DNA of 45,996 nt from an uncultured Bacteroidia bacterium (lineage in GTDB: Bacteria; Bacteroidota; Bacteroidia; Bacteroidales; UBA932). The notes under the pieces were generated by a model that saw only the letters and a list, made by a program, of their open reading frames with translations, had not been told where the DNA came from and searched no databases. Positions 15,631 to 23,485 of this stretch are shown in pieces; within the stretch, counting starts at the first letter, position 1; each line of letters starts with the position of its first letter. The stretch is from NCBI GenBank assembly GCA_902762435.1, contig CACWOH010000017.1, positions 1 through 45,996 on the forward strand, written 5' to 3'. The position numbers were made by a program, and so were the translations under genes.

Positions 15631-18600
15631 ATGAGACGCTTCCGCCTCCTGCTCTGCTGCTGCCTGCTGCTCGCCGCGTCAGGCGGAACGGTCTGCGCAA
15701 ATGAGGGATACTGGGTGCTTGAGAGCACACAGACAAACAAAAGCGACGCCAAGGCCGACTTCGCCAACCGCAATTCCCTGATCTGGACAGTCCGGACGAA
15801 CAGCGCCACCCACTTTTCCGGAGCCCGGGTCGAATGGCCCACTCCGCCCGACAAGATCCGCTTCGGGGACGAGGCGGACCTGGCTTTCCAGTTCAGCGTC
15901 CTGGACAGGAACGGCTCCCCCGTCTTCCGCCCCGAGGAGCAGAATCCCGCCCACCTGGCCGGCGTTGTCGAAATCATCGCCGTCGAGGACCGCAACGATC
16001 CGAGCCAGGGCTTCACCCTCGCCGACTACCCGTTCCGCTGGGCTGCCGCATCCACCAGCGACGGAGTCGTCTCCCGGTATGCCTCCCAGGACATGCACAT
16101 GGACGAATTCGTCCCCACCCGGGTATCCAGGCTGATTATCAGGATCGGAGCGTCACAGCCCGCCGTTGCCTCCGGAGGACGCCTCATGCCCGACGTTTTC
16201 GTGGGGCAGACCTACACCTACAAGTACGTCGGCGACGAGCCGGTCTATGACCGGAAGATCGGTCCCATCGAGGCCATCGGCGAATTCTTTTCCGACATCC
16301 CGCCCATGGTCATCCTGGGCCCCGTGGCCATCATCGCCGGCGGCATCGTGGTCAGCCGCCTGCGCAAGAAGGGGAAGAAAGGCGGCAAGAAAGGGGACAA
16401 GGGTTCCGATCCGGATCCCGCCGACAAATCCCTCAGCCGCTACCAGATGGTCCTGTACAAGGAATTCGGCGACACCCTCCGGGTCGGCGACGATCCCAAG
16501 ATCGTCGGGGCCCGCATCGAAGAGATCACGGGCGAGGGAAAACATATCGAACGACCGGACCTGACCGAAGCCATCCAGATCATCGAGGGGCAGAACATTT
16601 CCCTGCTGGCCGTCGGCACGACCGGCAAATACCGTTGCGCCAAGATCCAGGTGCCGGAACCCGACCGCCAGGTAATCCCCGAAGAAGGCACCGTCACCTT
16701 CTCCTTCCACGGCCCGACCGGACTGCTCCGCAATCACGTCACCTTCAAGATAGAAGACAACAAGCGCATCTTCTTCTGTCAGGACAACGTCACTTATATC
16801 GCCGGACGGAAGAAGAAAGAGACCATCTGGTTCTATGTCGTCGGCCTGGGGAAAGACCTCACTTTCGAGGTCGAGATGAAAAACGACAAGAAACGGACTT
16901 TCTCCTTCTCCAAGGTCAAGCCGGACAAGGAGGGCTCCTGGAGCCTCGAACTGACCGACAACCTGACGGAAGAACAGGCCCGGGAGACGACACCCGGCCG
17001 CCTGGACAACTGTTATCTCAGCATCACGGCCAAGGAGCAGGTGAAGGACGGCGAACGGACGGTCACGGACCAACTCCCCATCCACCGCTTCTACGAAGGC
17101 CTGCGCCTCGAAGTCGGGCACATCAAGGCCTATTCCGTCGTCAAGGGCACGGAAGGCATCTACCAGGAGGAGGAGCAGCCGACAGATTATGAAAAACCGC
17201 TGGCCTATGCCCACACCCGCCTGGACCTCACGCTTTTCGTCTGGGACGAAGACCGCAACAAGATTGCCAGTCCCGTTCCGGACAAGCTGGAAGTCAGTCT
17301 GACGGATGTGCCCGAATCACTCGAATGGTTCGGCAAGCGGGACAAGCGGATCGAAAACCCGGTCTCCGAACTGGGGTTCAAGATCGAAACGGGCTCTGCC
17401 TGGAAGACCACCCGGCGGGAGGGCATCCTGGATGTCCCCGTGAGCACCCAGACCTATGAGATCATCCCCTCCGCCGTCATGGTACCGCCCAATCGCTGCA
17501 AGGGCCACATCAAGGCGACCGCCCGGTATAAAGACCGGGAATTCGACGCGCAGCAGACCTCTATGGTCATTTCGATGCCGATGCGCTACACGGGCAACGA
17601 GGGCGAGCTGAGCGACCTGATCCGCTTCGACGAGCAGGTCAAGGAGCGGATTACCTATATGCGCAACAAGCTGCTTTCCTCGGTGCATTCGCCCGAGTTC
17701 GCAGCCCTGATCTACAAATGCGACATGATGCTCGCGTCCTTCGACAAGCGCTTCGGCTATTACATGCCGGAGTTCCACCTGACGAAGAGTCTCTACCTTC
17801 GCATCATGCGCGGCGAGATCGGTCCCATCTACACTGCGGAGAATGCCTATGTCTGGGAGGAGTGTGATTTCGGGGACGGCTTCAATATGTGCATGGCCGC
17901 CTTTGCGGAACGGGAGCCCAAGACCCTGCTGGGCCGGCTGATGCTCGGAATCTGCACCCTGGGCTGGTCGGAAACACTCTATTATACGCCGAAATCTTTC
18001 CTGCTCGAATGCCAGAAAGCGTCCTACAACGAAAACAGCACCGTCCTGGACGATTTCCTGGTCGGCGCCAAGTTCGCGTACTTTGAAGCGTGCCAGAACT
18101 GGGCCGGGCAGAAAGCGATGGGCTATGGAATGGGCAAACTCTCGACCACCCAGGTCGGACAGGCGCTTGCCGAAACAGCCGACCTTGTCAGGAAGGACCT
18201 GAAAGCCATCGAGAAGAGTCTCTGCAACAGCTATTCCGCCATCGGTTATGCCGCCCGCTTCGCCCGCGCCGGCAAGAAGGTCCTCCAATGGAGGATCGAC
18301 GGGCGCTTGCGCGGGAAGGGGAAGCTCTTGAAAGGAAAAGAACTGCTGGATACTTCCCCGGAACTTCAAGAACTTCGCAAACTCGCCCAGGAGGCCCAGG
18401 AAGCAGCCGAGCTCAAGGTCAAGCGCTTCATCGAAGCCTGCAATAAAGCCGACGTCTCACCTGAAGAACTCAAGAGCCTGGTGCTCTCCATCCAGTGTGA
18501 CCGCTACGCCAAGAATTACCTCAATTCCACCCATGTCATCGACAAGTACCGCTACCGCTTCACCATGGAGAACACGATTCTCCACGCCGACGTGAAGAAG

Positions 18601-19488
18601 GCGCTCAAACAGAAGATCGCTAAGGACTTCGGCGTGCACGAATCGGAGATCACCTTTTTCGAAGCCACGGGCAACAGCACCCGTGTCAACGCCGTCAATT
18701 GCAAGAAGATCGGCATGGACCACGATTATACCATCCGGGTACAGGGCCAGGACCTCCCCGAAGAGCTGGCCAGCCGCTACTGGAACGACGAATACTGCTT
18801 CCAGGCCACGGGAAGCAAGATCTTCTCGCCCTGGGACGCCGACAAACTGGGCTTCCAGGCCGAGCAGACCGCCGTCTCCTACGACGGGTCGGAGTCCTTC
18901 CGCTCCGATGTAGGCAAGGTGGTTGACCCCAAGGGTACGGCCGCGCAGCAATTCGACAACGCGCAACTGGTCGAAGACGTCCAGATCCATAAGGTCAAGG
19001 AGCCGCTCGACCACTTCGAACGCTGCATGAAAGAAGCGGCCGAAGCAGTGGACCCCGAATGGGCGAAGGCTTATCGAAAAGAAGCGCTCAGCCACCTGCG
19101 CGAAGCCGGACGACAGTTCCCCAAAGGCATGGACCGCACGTTGGAAGAGAAGCTCAAAATCCTGGAAACCAACGGTTTGACCGACAGGCTTGATATCGAG
19201 AAAGTAGAAGCCGCTTACGAACTGCGCGGGCGCATAGACGATATGCTCGAGACCACCGTCGAAGGCGACAGCAAGGCCCTCATCGAGTTCTATGCTTCTT
19301 TCAAGGCCGAAGGGAAAGACCTCTCCAAAGAGGCTACCGAAGCCTTCTCGCTCATCACGGAGGTGGACGAACTCATCGGCATAGAGCCTGCGCCTTCCAT
19401 CGAGATCTTCCCCAAGGAAGTGGACTTGAACACGACCATACGCCGCACCGCCCAAGATGCGATGGAAGGAGAAAAGGACCTGTATTGA
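15631..19488 (+). CDS. Second giant membrane/exported protein, paralogue of the one at 10323-14360
   Basis: 1285 aa. Signal peptide 1-24 (ending VCANEG), beta-rich N-domain, a clear membrane helix MVILGPVAIIAGGIVVS (about 225-241) followed by a Lys/Gly run. Then comes SRYQMVLYKEFGDTL..ARIEEIT, homologous to the same block in the first giant protein, followed by Ig-like domains with ALAYAHTRLDL and PPNRCKGHIKATA. The helical part runs to the conserved module EATGNS..KIGMDHDYTIRV with Asp1030 and Asp1032, and a helical tail. Both paralogues keep ATGN-x(n)-KIG-x-D-x-D-x-T, so these residues are probably functional. The pair flanks the 380-aa exported protein. The D-x-D spacing invites comparison with nucleotidyltransferase or metal-binding motifs, but I cannot support an enzymatic call. 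Confidence 0.85.
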   Translation: MRRFRLLLCCCLLLAASGGTVCANEGYWVLESTQTNKSDAKADFANRNSLIWTVRTNSATHFSGARVEWPTPPDKIRFGDEADLAFQFSVLDRNGSPVFRPEEQNPAHLAGVVEIIAVEDRNDPSQGFTLADYPFRWAAASTSDGVVSRYASQDMHMDEFVPTRVSRLIIRIGASQPAVASGGRLMPDVFVGQTYTYKYVGDEPVYDRKIGPIEAIGEFFSDIPPMVILGPVAIIAGGIVVSRLRKKGKKGGKKGDKGSDPDPADKSLSRYQMVLYKEFGDTLRVGDDPKIVGARIEEITGEGKHIERPDLTEAIQIIEGQNISLLAVGTTGKYRCAKIQVPEPDRQVIPEEGTVTFSFHGPTGLLRNHVTFKIEDNKRIFFCQDNVTYIAGRKKKETIWFYVVGLGKDLTFEVEMKNDKKRTFSFSKVKPDKEGSWSLELTDNLTEEQARETTPGRLDNCYLSITAKEQVKDGERTVTDQLPIHRFYEGLRLEVGHIKAYSVVKGTEGIYQEEEQPTDYEKPLAYAHTRLDLTLFVWDEDRNKIASPVPDKLEVSLTDVPESLEWFGKRDKRIENPVSELGFKIETGSAWKTTRREGILDVPVSTQTYEIIPSAVMVPPNRCKGHIKATARYKDREFDAQQTSMVISMPMRYTGNEGELSDLIRFDEQVKERITYMRNKLLSSVHSPEFAALIYKCDMMLASFDKRFGYYMPEFHLTKSLYLRIMRGEIGPIYTAENAYVWEECDFGDGFNMCMAAFAEREPKTLLGRLMLGICTLGWSETLYYTPKSFLLECQKASYNENSTVLDDFLVGAKFAYFEACQNWAGQKAMGYGMGKLSTTQVGQALAETADLVRKDLKAIEKSLCNSYSAIGYAARFARAGKKVLQWRIDGRLRGKGKLLKGKELLDTSPELQELRKLAQEAQEAAELKVKRFIEACNKADVSPEELKSLVLSIQCDRYAKNYLNSTHVIDKYRYRFTMENTILHADVKKALKQKIAKDFGVHESEITFFEATGNSTRVNAVNCKKIGMDHDYTIRVQGQDLPEELASRYWNDEYCFQATGSKIFSPWDADKLGFQAEQTAVSYDGSESFRSDVGKVVDPKGTAAQQFDNAQLVEDVQIHKVKEPLDHFERCMKEAAEAVDPEWAKAYRKEALSHLREAGRQFPKGMDRTLEEKLKILETNGLTDRLDIEKVEAAYELRGRIDDMLETTVEGDSKALIEFYASFKAEGKDLSKEATEAFSLITEVDELIGIEPAPSIEIFPKEVDLNTTIRRTAQDAMEGEKDLY

Positions 19489-19535
19489 CAACACGCGGAC
19501 CGACATGAAAATGATTCAATAAAAAACATTTGACT

Positions 19536-20282
19536 ATGCCAGACAACAATCCTTATTATCAGAATTACGGACAGCAGCCCTATTACGGGCCGCCGCAACA
19601 GCCGTATTACGGGCCGCAGCAGCCCTACTATCCGCCGCCCCAGCCCCCGAAGAGAAGGAGGAGAGGAGGATGCCTTTCCACCCTGCTGGTCCTGGCCGTA
19701 CTGATCGGTGCCGGAATCTACCTATATCCCAAGTATTCCTCCTTCATTCCGCCCGAGATCAGGGCCTACATCGAGCAGATTATCGGCAAGCCCGTGACCA
19801 CCCATCCCGAAACTCTCGCCGGAATCACCTTCGACCTGGACGACGGCTTCTCCGTTACCGACCAGTACCCGCTGGATGGCGGTGCGAACGTCGTCCTTGC
19901 CCCGGTTGACGGCGCCTCCGACACCGACATGATGCAGCTGATCCTGCTGCCCGGCATCCTGGACGGCGCCGATGACATGCCCGCCGGACAGCTCGCGACG
20001 TTGCTGAAGGATTCCGTCCGCAAGATGGCCGATAACATCGCCGGAAACTATGGCCTCGACCTGGACTATCCGGTCACGTTCGACGAATCCAAGGTCTTCC
20101 CCATCGCATACGCCACTTTCGACGGTGAAGACGGCAACGGGAATCCCTTCCATTGCCACGCGGAAACCGTCCTCGTGGACGGGACGACCGTCATCGGCAG
20201 CTGTTCCGTCGCCGGCAGCGAGAAGATGCTTTCCCGCATGGTCCGCATCTATGAAAACGTCGTAGAAGGAGCCCGGAACTAG
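19536..20282 (+). CDS. Tyr/Pro/Gln-rich, single-TM protein with one copy of the repeated domain
   Basis: 248 aa. The N-terminal tail (1-40) consists of Pro-Tyr-Tyr-Gly-Pro-Gln-type repeats. A basic KRRRRGG stop-transfer patch and one membrane helix follow (46-64). After a short stalk comes the repeated domain (95-248, AGITFDLDDGFSV...ENVVEG). The basic residues on the N-side put the tail in the cytosol and the domain in the periplasm. ATG 19536 is preferred over an in-frame TTG at 19530. Only three bases separate it from the next gene, which carries two more copies of the domain. Confidence 0.82.
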   Translation: MPDNNPYYQNYGQQPYYGPPQQPYYGPQQPYYPPPQPPKRRRRGGCLSTLLVLAVLIGAGIYLYPKYSSFIPPEIRAYIEQIIGKPVTTHPETLAGITFDLDDGFSVTDQYPLDGGANVVLAPVDGASDTDMMQLILLPGILDGADDMPAGQLATLLKDSVRKMADNIAGNYGLDLDYPVTFDESKVFPIAYATFDGEDGNGNPFHCHAETVLVDGTTVIGSCSVAGSEKMLSRMVRIYENVVEGARN

Positions 20283-20285
20283 TGA

Positions 20286-21332
20286 ATGACACCGAATATG
20301 AAAAAGATCCTGATCGGACTGCTGCTCCTTTCCGGAAGCACCCTTCTCTTTGCCCAGGAGCGGGTCTCCGTGGGCGGCATCACATTCTACCTGGCGGACG
20401 GATACAGCGTCCGGGGACGTTCCCAACTGAATGACGGGGAGGTCCTCCGGATTGCCCCGAACCCCAATCCCGACAACCTCCGGCTGGTCATCAAAGTCCT
20501 GCCAAACGCCCTGGCGGGCATCGACGGCCTCACTTCGGAAGAGGTTTCCGATATGCTGGGCACGGAAGTGGACAAGCTGGCCGGGGTCGTCGCGAACACG
20601 GCCTCTTCCGGTTACACCCTGGACCAAGCCTACCGCATCCGCTTCGAAGACGACGCCCGCGTGCCCGTTTCCTATACGGACCTCAGCGGCAAGGACCAGA
20701 ACGGGGACCGCTTCCTGCTGCATGCGGAATCCGCGCTGACGGACGGCTTCCTCATCACCTGCTGCGCCATCGCGAACAACAAAGGCAACCTGGACGACCT
20801 GGTCGACATCTACCGGGAGGTTATGGCCGGAGAAAGGGATGTGCCCCAGGGGATCCTGCCGTCTCATTCCGTGTCCTCTTCCGGCATCACCTTCGACCTA
20901 TACGACCATTACACCATTACCCAGCGCGATCCGATGGATCCCGGCGAGGGCCTGATGATCGTTCCGGCGAACGGCGACCCCGATACCGAACAGCTGTATC
21001 TGCTCATTCTCCCGGACATCCTCCCCCAAAACGCCAACGTTTCCGCCGAGAGACTTTCGGCGCTGCTGGGGAACTCCGTACGGAAGCTGGCCGACGTCGT
21101 GGTCAGGGCGCACAAGCTCAACAAGAATTACAGCGTCACGTATGACGACAGCGGATTATACCCCATTGCCTACGCCAACCTCAGGAAAGGTTCATCCCTG
21201 ACGTGCCACACGGAAACGGCCCTGGTGAACGGAAACGTCATCGGCTGCTGTGCCGTCGCCGCCGGCGAACCGACGCTTTCCGAAATGATCGGCATCTACC
21301 AAAGCGCCGTCGGCTCGGCCTTGCGCCGGTAG
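20286..21332 (+). CDS. Secreted protein with two tandem copies of the repeated domain
   Basis: 348 aa. The signal peptide ends near LLFAQ (about residue 24), and two copies of the cluster's ~155-aa domain follow at about 29-190 and 196-348. Shared landmarks in both copies are GITF-x-L-x(3)Y/F-S/T-V/I at the start, a central LSALLGxxVxKLA/EVSDMLGTEVDKLA helix, HxExALxxGxxIxCCAxA, and a terminal IYxxxxxG helix. Last gene of the cluster, followed at once by a strong terminator. The start could equally be ATG 20298 (MKKILIG), which gives the same signal peptide. Function unknown. Confidence 0.82.
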   Translation: MTPNMKKILIGLLLLSGSTLLFAQERVSVGGITFYLADGYSVRGRSQLNDGEVLRIAPNPNPDNLRLVIKVLPNALAGIDGLTSEEVSDMLGTEVDKLAGVVANTASSGYTLDQAYRIRFEDDARVPVSYTDLSGKDQNGDRFLLHAESALTDGFLITCCAIANNKGNLDDLVDIYREVMAGERDVPQGILPSHSVSSSGITFDLYDHYTITQRDPMDPGEGLMIVPANGDPDTEQLYLLILPDILPQNANVSAERLSALLGNSVRKLADVVVRAHKLNKNYSVTYDDSGLYPIAYANLRKGSSLTCHTETALVNGNVIGCCAVAAGEPTLSEMIGIYQSAVGSALRR

Positions 21333-21343
21333 CCCAAAAGCCC

Positions 21344-21370
21344 AAAAGACCTCCCGGGGGGAGGTCTTTT
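21344..21370. terminator. Bidirectional intrinsic terminator
   Basis: A perfect 12-bp stem (AAAAGACCTCCC with GGGAGGTCTTTT, GGG loop) gives a T-run on both strands. It lies between the last cluster gene on the + strand and tRNA-His on the - strand, and can serve both. Confidence 0.9.
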
Positions 21371-21377
21371 GCTTTGG

Positions 21378-21451
21378 GGTGCGATGTGGGGCTCGAACCC
21401 ACGACACCCAGAACCACAATCTGGTGCTCTACCAACTGAACTAATCGCACC
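21378..21451 (-). tRNA. tRNA-His (anticodon GTG)
   Basis: Complete cloverleaf on the - strand: acceptor GTGCGAT with ATCGCAC, D-loop AGTTCAGTTGGTAGA, anticodon stem CCAGA/TCTGG with loop TTGTGGT, T-loop GTTCGAG. The base before the acceptor stem is G and the discriminator is C, the extra pair typical of tRNA-His. The next three template bases read CCA, so the 3' CCA may be encoded (21375-21377). Confidence 0.96.
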
Positions 21452-21468
21452 ATATTCAGAAGGAGTTG

Positions 21469-21476
21469 CAAAGGTA
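21469..21476 (-). promoter_or_regulatory. -7 box for tRNA-His
   Basis: Reads TACCTTTG on the - strand, an exact TAnnTTTG match 17 bases upstream of the tRNA. Confidence 0.65.
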
Positions 21477-21520
21477 CGATAATTTTTTTTCCTTGCAAAC
21501 GGGAAACCAAGAAAAATCAC

Positions 21521-21528
21521 TATCTTTG
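21521..21528 (+). promoter_or_regulatory. -7 box for the carboxyltransferase gene
   Basis: TATCTTTG, an exact TAnnTTTG match 25 bases before the start at 21554. It is divergent from the tRNA-His promoter. Confidence 0.65.
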
Positions 21529-21553
21529 TAAGAATTCGTTTTTTCAACGACCT

Positions 21554-23335
21554 ATGGCAAAAGAAATAAAATTTTCCCTCGTTTACAGGGACATGTGGCA
21601 GTCCTCCGGCAAATACCAGCCGCGGGTTGACCAACTGGTCCGGGTTGCCCCGGCCATCGTGGATATGGGTTGCTTCGACCGTGTGGAAACCAACGGCGGC
21701 GCCTTCGAGCAGGTGAATCTCCTTTATGGCGAGAACCCCAACGTTTCCGTGCGCCAGTGGACGGCACCGCTCCGCAAGGCGGGCATCCAGACGCACATGC
21801 TCGAGCGCGGCCTCAACGGCATCCGCATGTTCCCCGTCCCCGCGGACGTACGCGAACTGATGTTCAAGGTCAAGAAGAAACAAGGCACCGACATCGCCCG
21901 TTCCTTCTGCGGCCTCAACGACCACCGCAACCTCAAGCTTTCCGTCGAGTATGCCAAGAAGGCGGGCATGATCTCCCAGGCGGCCCTGTCCATCACGCAC
22001 TCCCCCGTGCACACGGTGGACTACTACCTCAAGCTCGTGGAGAAACTCGTGGAATACGGCACCGACGAGATCTGCCTCAAGGACATGGCCGGCGTCGGCC
22101 GTCCCACGGAGCTCGGCCAGCTGGTCGCCGGCATCAAGAAGAACCACCCGCACATCAAGGTGCAGTACCACGGCCACAGCGGCCCGGGCTTCTCCCCCGC
22201 TTCGATGCTGGAGGTCGCCCGCGCCGGCGCCGACTACCTCGACGTGGCGGTGGAGCCCCTCGCCTGGGGCAAGGTCCATCCGGACGTGATCACCGTCCAG
22301 CAGATGATGAAGGCGGACGGCTTCCTGGTGAAGGACATCAACATGGACGCCTACATGGAGGTGCGCCGCCTGACCCAGGAGTTCATCGACGACTTCCTCG
22401 GCTACTGGATCAACCCCACCAATTCCAAGATGACCTCGCTGCTCGTGGGCTGCGGCCTGCCGGGCGGCATGATGGGTTCGATGATGGCGGACCTGACCGG
22501 TTTCAAGGCCGCGATCAACGCCTCCGAGCGCGCCAACGGCAAGCCGGAGAGCAGCCTCGACTCCCTGATGGTCCAGCTGTTCAACGAAGTGGAATACGTG
22601 TGGCCGCGCCTGGGCTATCCGCCCCTCGTGACTCCGTTCAGCCAGTACGTGAAGAACACCGCGCTGATGAACCTGCTCGCGATGGCGCAGAACAAACCGC
22701 GCTTCTCCACCATCGACAAGGACACCTGGGGAATGATCCTCGGCAAGATGGGCAAGCTCCCCGGCGAACTCGCCCCGGAAATCGTCCAGATCGCCAAGGA
22801 GAAGGGAATGGAATTCTATACCGGCAACCCGCAGGACATGTATCCCGACGAACTCCCGAAGTATCGCGAGATGATGAAGGAAAAGGGCTGGGACTGCGGC
22901 CAGGACGACGAAGAGCTCCTCAACATTGCTATGTTCGAGCGCCAGTACCTCGACTACCGGAGCGGCATCGCCAAGGAGCGTTTCAACAAGGATCTCGAGG
23001 CCTTCCGCGAGAAGGCGGGCGCCCCGATCGTGGTGAAGCGCGCCGTCGTGGAGATGCCCGAGTTCGACCTGGACGCCCTGCTGGCCAAGTACCCCAAGGC
23101 CACGCCCGTGCAGGCGCCCGTCGCCGGCCAGATGCTCTGGCAGGTGGACGTGGACGGTCCTTCCACCGCCCCCGCCGTCGGTACGAAGGTCGCGGCCGGC
23201 AAGCCTTGCGGCTACGTACAGGCCTGGTACGGTATGGAAGAAATCCTCGCCGCCACGGACGGCCAGATCGTCGCCGTCACCGCCCCGCAGGGCAAGAAGG
23301 TGGCCAAGGGCGAGATCGTCGCGCTGGTGCAGTAA
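21554..23335 (+). CDS. Oxaloacetate decarboxylase alpha / pyruvate carboxylase B-type carboxyltransferase without biotin lysine
   Basis: 593-aa cytosolic protein with a TIM-barrel carboxyltransferase domain (about 1-300), a conserved carboxylase domain (300-470) and a lipoyl/biotinyl-like domain (about 525-593). Carboxyltransferase landmarks are YRDMWQS (family RDxxQS, first metal ligand Asp), RSFCGLND, ICLKDMAG (the lysine that is carbamylated in the family) and the metal-binding HGHSGPG. The biotinyl domain keeps its fold pattern (PVAGQMLW..VGTKVAAGKPCG..KKVAKGEIVALV). Where biotin enzymes have AMKM, this protein has G560-M-E-E, so there is no biotinylation lysine. Family chemistry is carboxyl transfer between biotin and pyruvate/oxaloacetate. 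Here the carrier would have to be a separate protein, or the activity has changed. Single gene with its own promoter and terminator. Confidence 0.88.
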   Translation: MAKEIKFSLVYRDMWQSSGKYQPRVDQLVRVAPAIVDMGCFDRVETNGGAFEQVNLLYGENPNVSVRQWTAPLRKAGIQTHMLERGLNGIRMFPVPADVRELMFKVKKKQGTDIARSFCGLNDHRNLKLSVEYAKKAGMISQAALSITHSPVHTVDYYLKLVEKLVEYGTDEICLKDMAGVGRPTELGQLVAGIKKNHPHIKVQYHGHSGPGFSPASMLEVARAGADYLDVAVEPLAWGKVHPDVITVQQMMKADGFLVKDINMDAYMEVRRLTQEFIDDFLGYWINPTNSKMTSLLVGCGLPGGMMGSMMADLTGFKAAINASERANGKPESSLDSLMVQLFNEVEYVWPRLGYPPLVTPFSQYVKNTALMNLLAMAQNKPRFSTIDKDTWGMILGKMGKLPGELAPEIVQIAKEKGMEFYTGNPQDMYPDELPKYREMMKEKGWDCGQDDEELLNIAMFERQYLDYRSGIAKERFNKDLEAFREKAGAPIVVKRAVVEMPEFDLDALLAKYPKATPVQAPVAGQMLWQVDVDGPSTAPAVGTKVAAGKPCGYVQAWYGMEEILAATDGQIVAVTAPQGKKVAKGEIVALVQ

Positions 23336-23354
23336 CGCTCCCGCAGATTCGGTC

Positions 23355-23390
23355 AAAAGGCCGCAGCCGGAATTCCGGTTGCGGCCTTTT
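23355..23390 (+). terminator. Intrinsic terminator after the carboxyltransferase gene
   Basis: A near-perfect 36-base palindrome, AAAAGGCCGCA pairing with TGCGGCCTTTT and a palindromic CCGGAATTCCGG core. Flanking A- and T-runs make it usable on both strands. Confidence 0.88.
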
Positions 23391-23457
23391 GGTATAATAA
23401 ATCGCGGAAAGACTATCAAAAAATGGAACGACGGGGACAACTTGCCTTAAAAAATCT

Positions 23458-23465
23458 TACACTTG
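23458..23465 (+). promoter_or_regulatory. Probable -7 box for the HTCS regulator gene
   Basis: TACACTTG matches TAnnTTTG at all but one fixed position and lies 20 bases before the HTCS start codon. Confidence 0.45.
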
Positions 23466-23485
23466 TATAAAAGAACAAGTCATCT

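Noticed and set aside
11643-16016. Very long antisense open frame (1457 codons) and similar ones at 39888-43598 and 29886-32900
   Set aside because: They mirror well-supported genes on the other strand. The high GC with C/G-rich third positions removes antisense stops. Their translations are rich in Gly, Val, Asp and His with no domain motifs.
19505-19522. Five-codon open frame MKMIQ before the Tyr/Pro-rich gene
   Set aside because: Too short to support as a leader peptide, and no attenuator hairpin follows it.
7926-21332. Prophage or contractile injection cluster
   Set aside because: There are no capsid, portal, sheath, baseplate, integrase or lysis motifs. The large proteins have signal peptides and Ig-like domains rather than phage features.
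21378-21451. tRNA-His as an integration site of a genomic island
   Set aside because: I found no repeated copy of the tRNA 3' end in the window and no integrase gene nearby.
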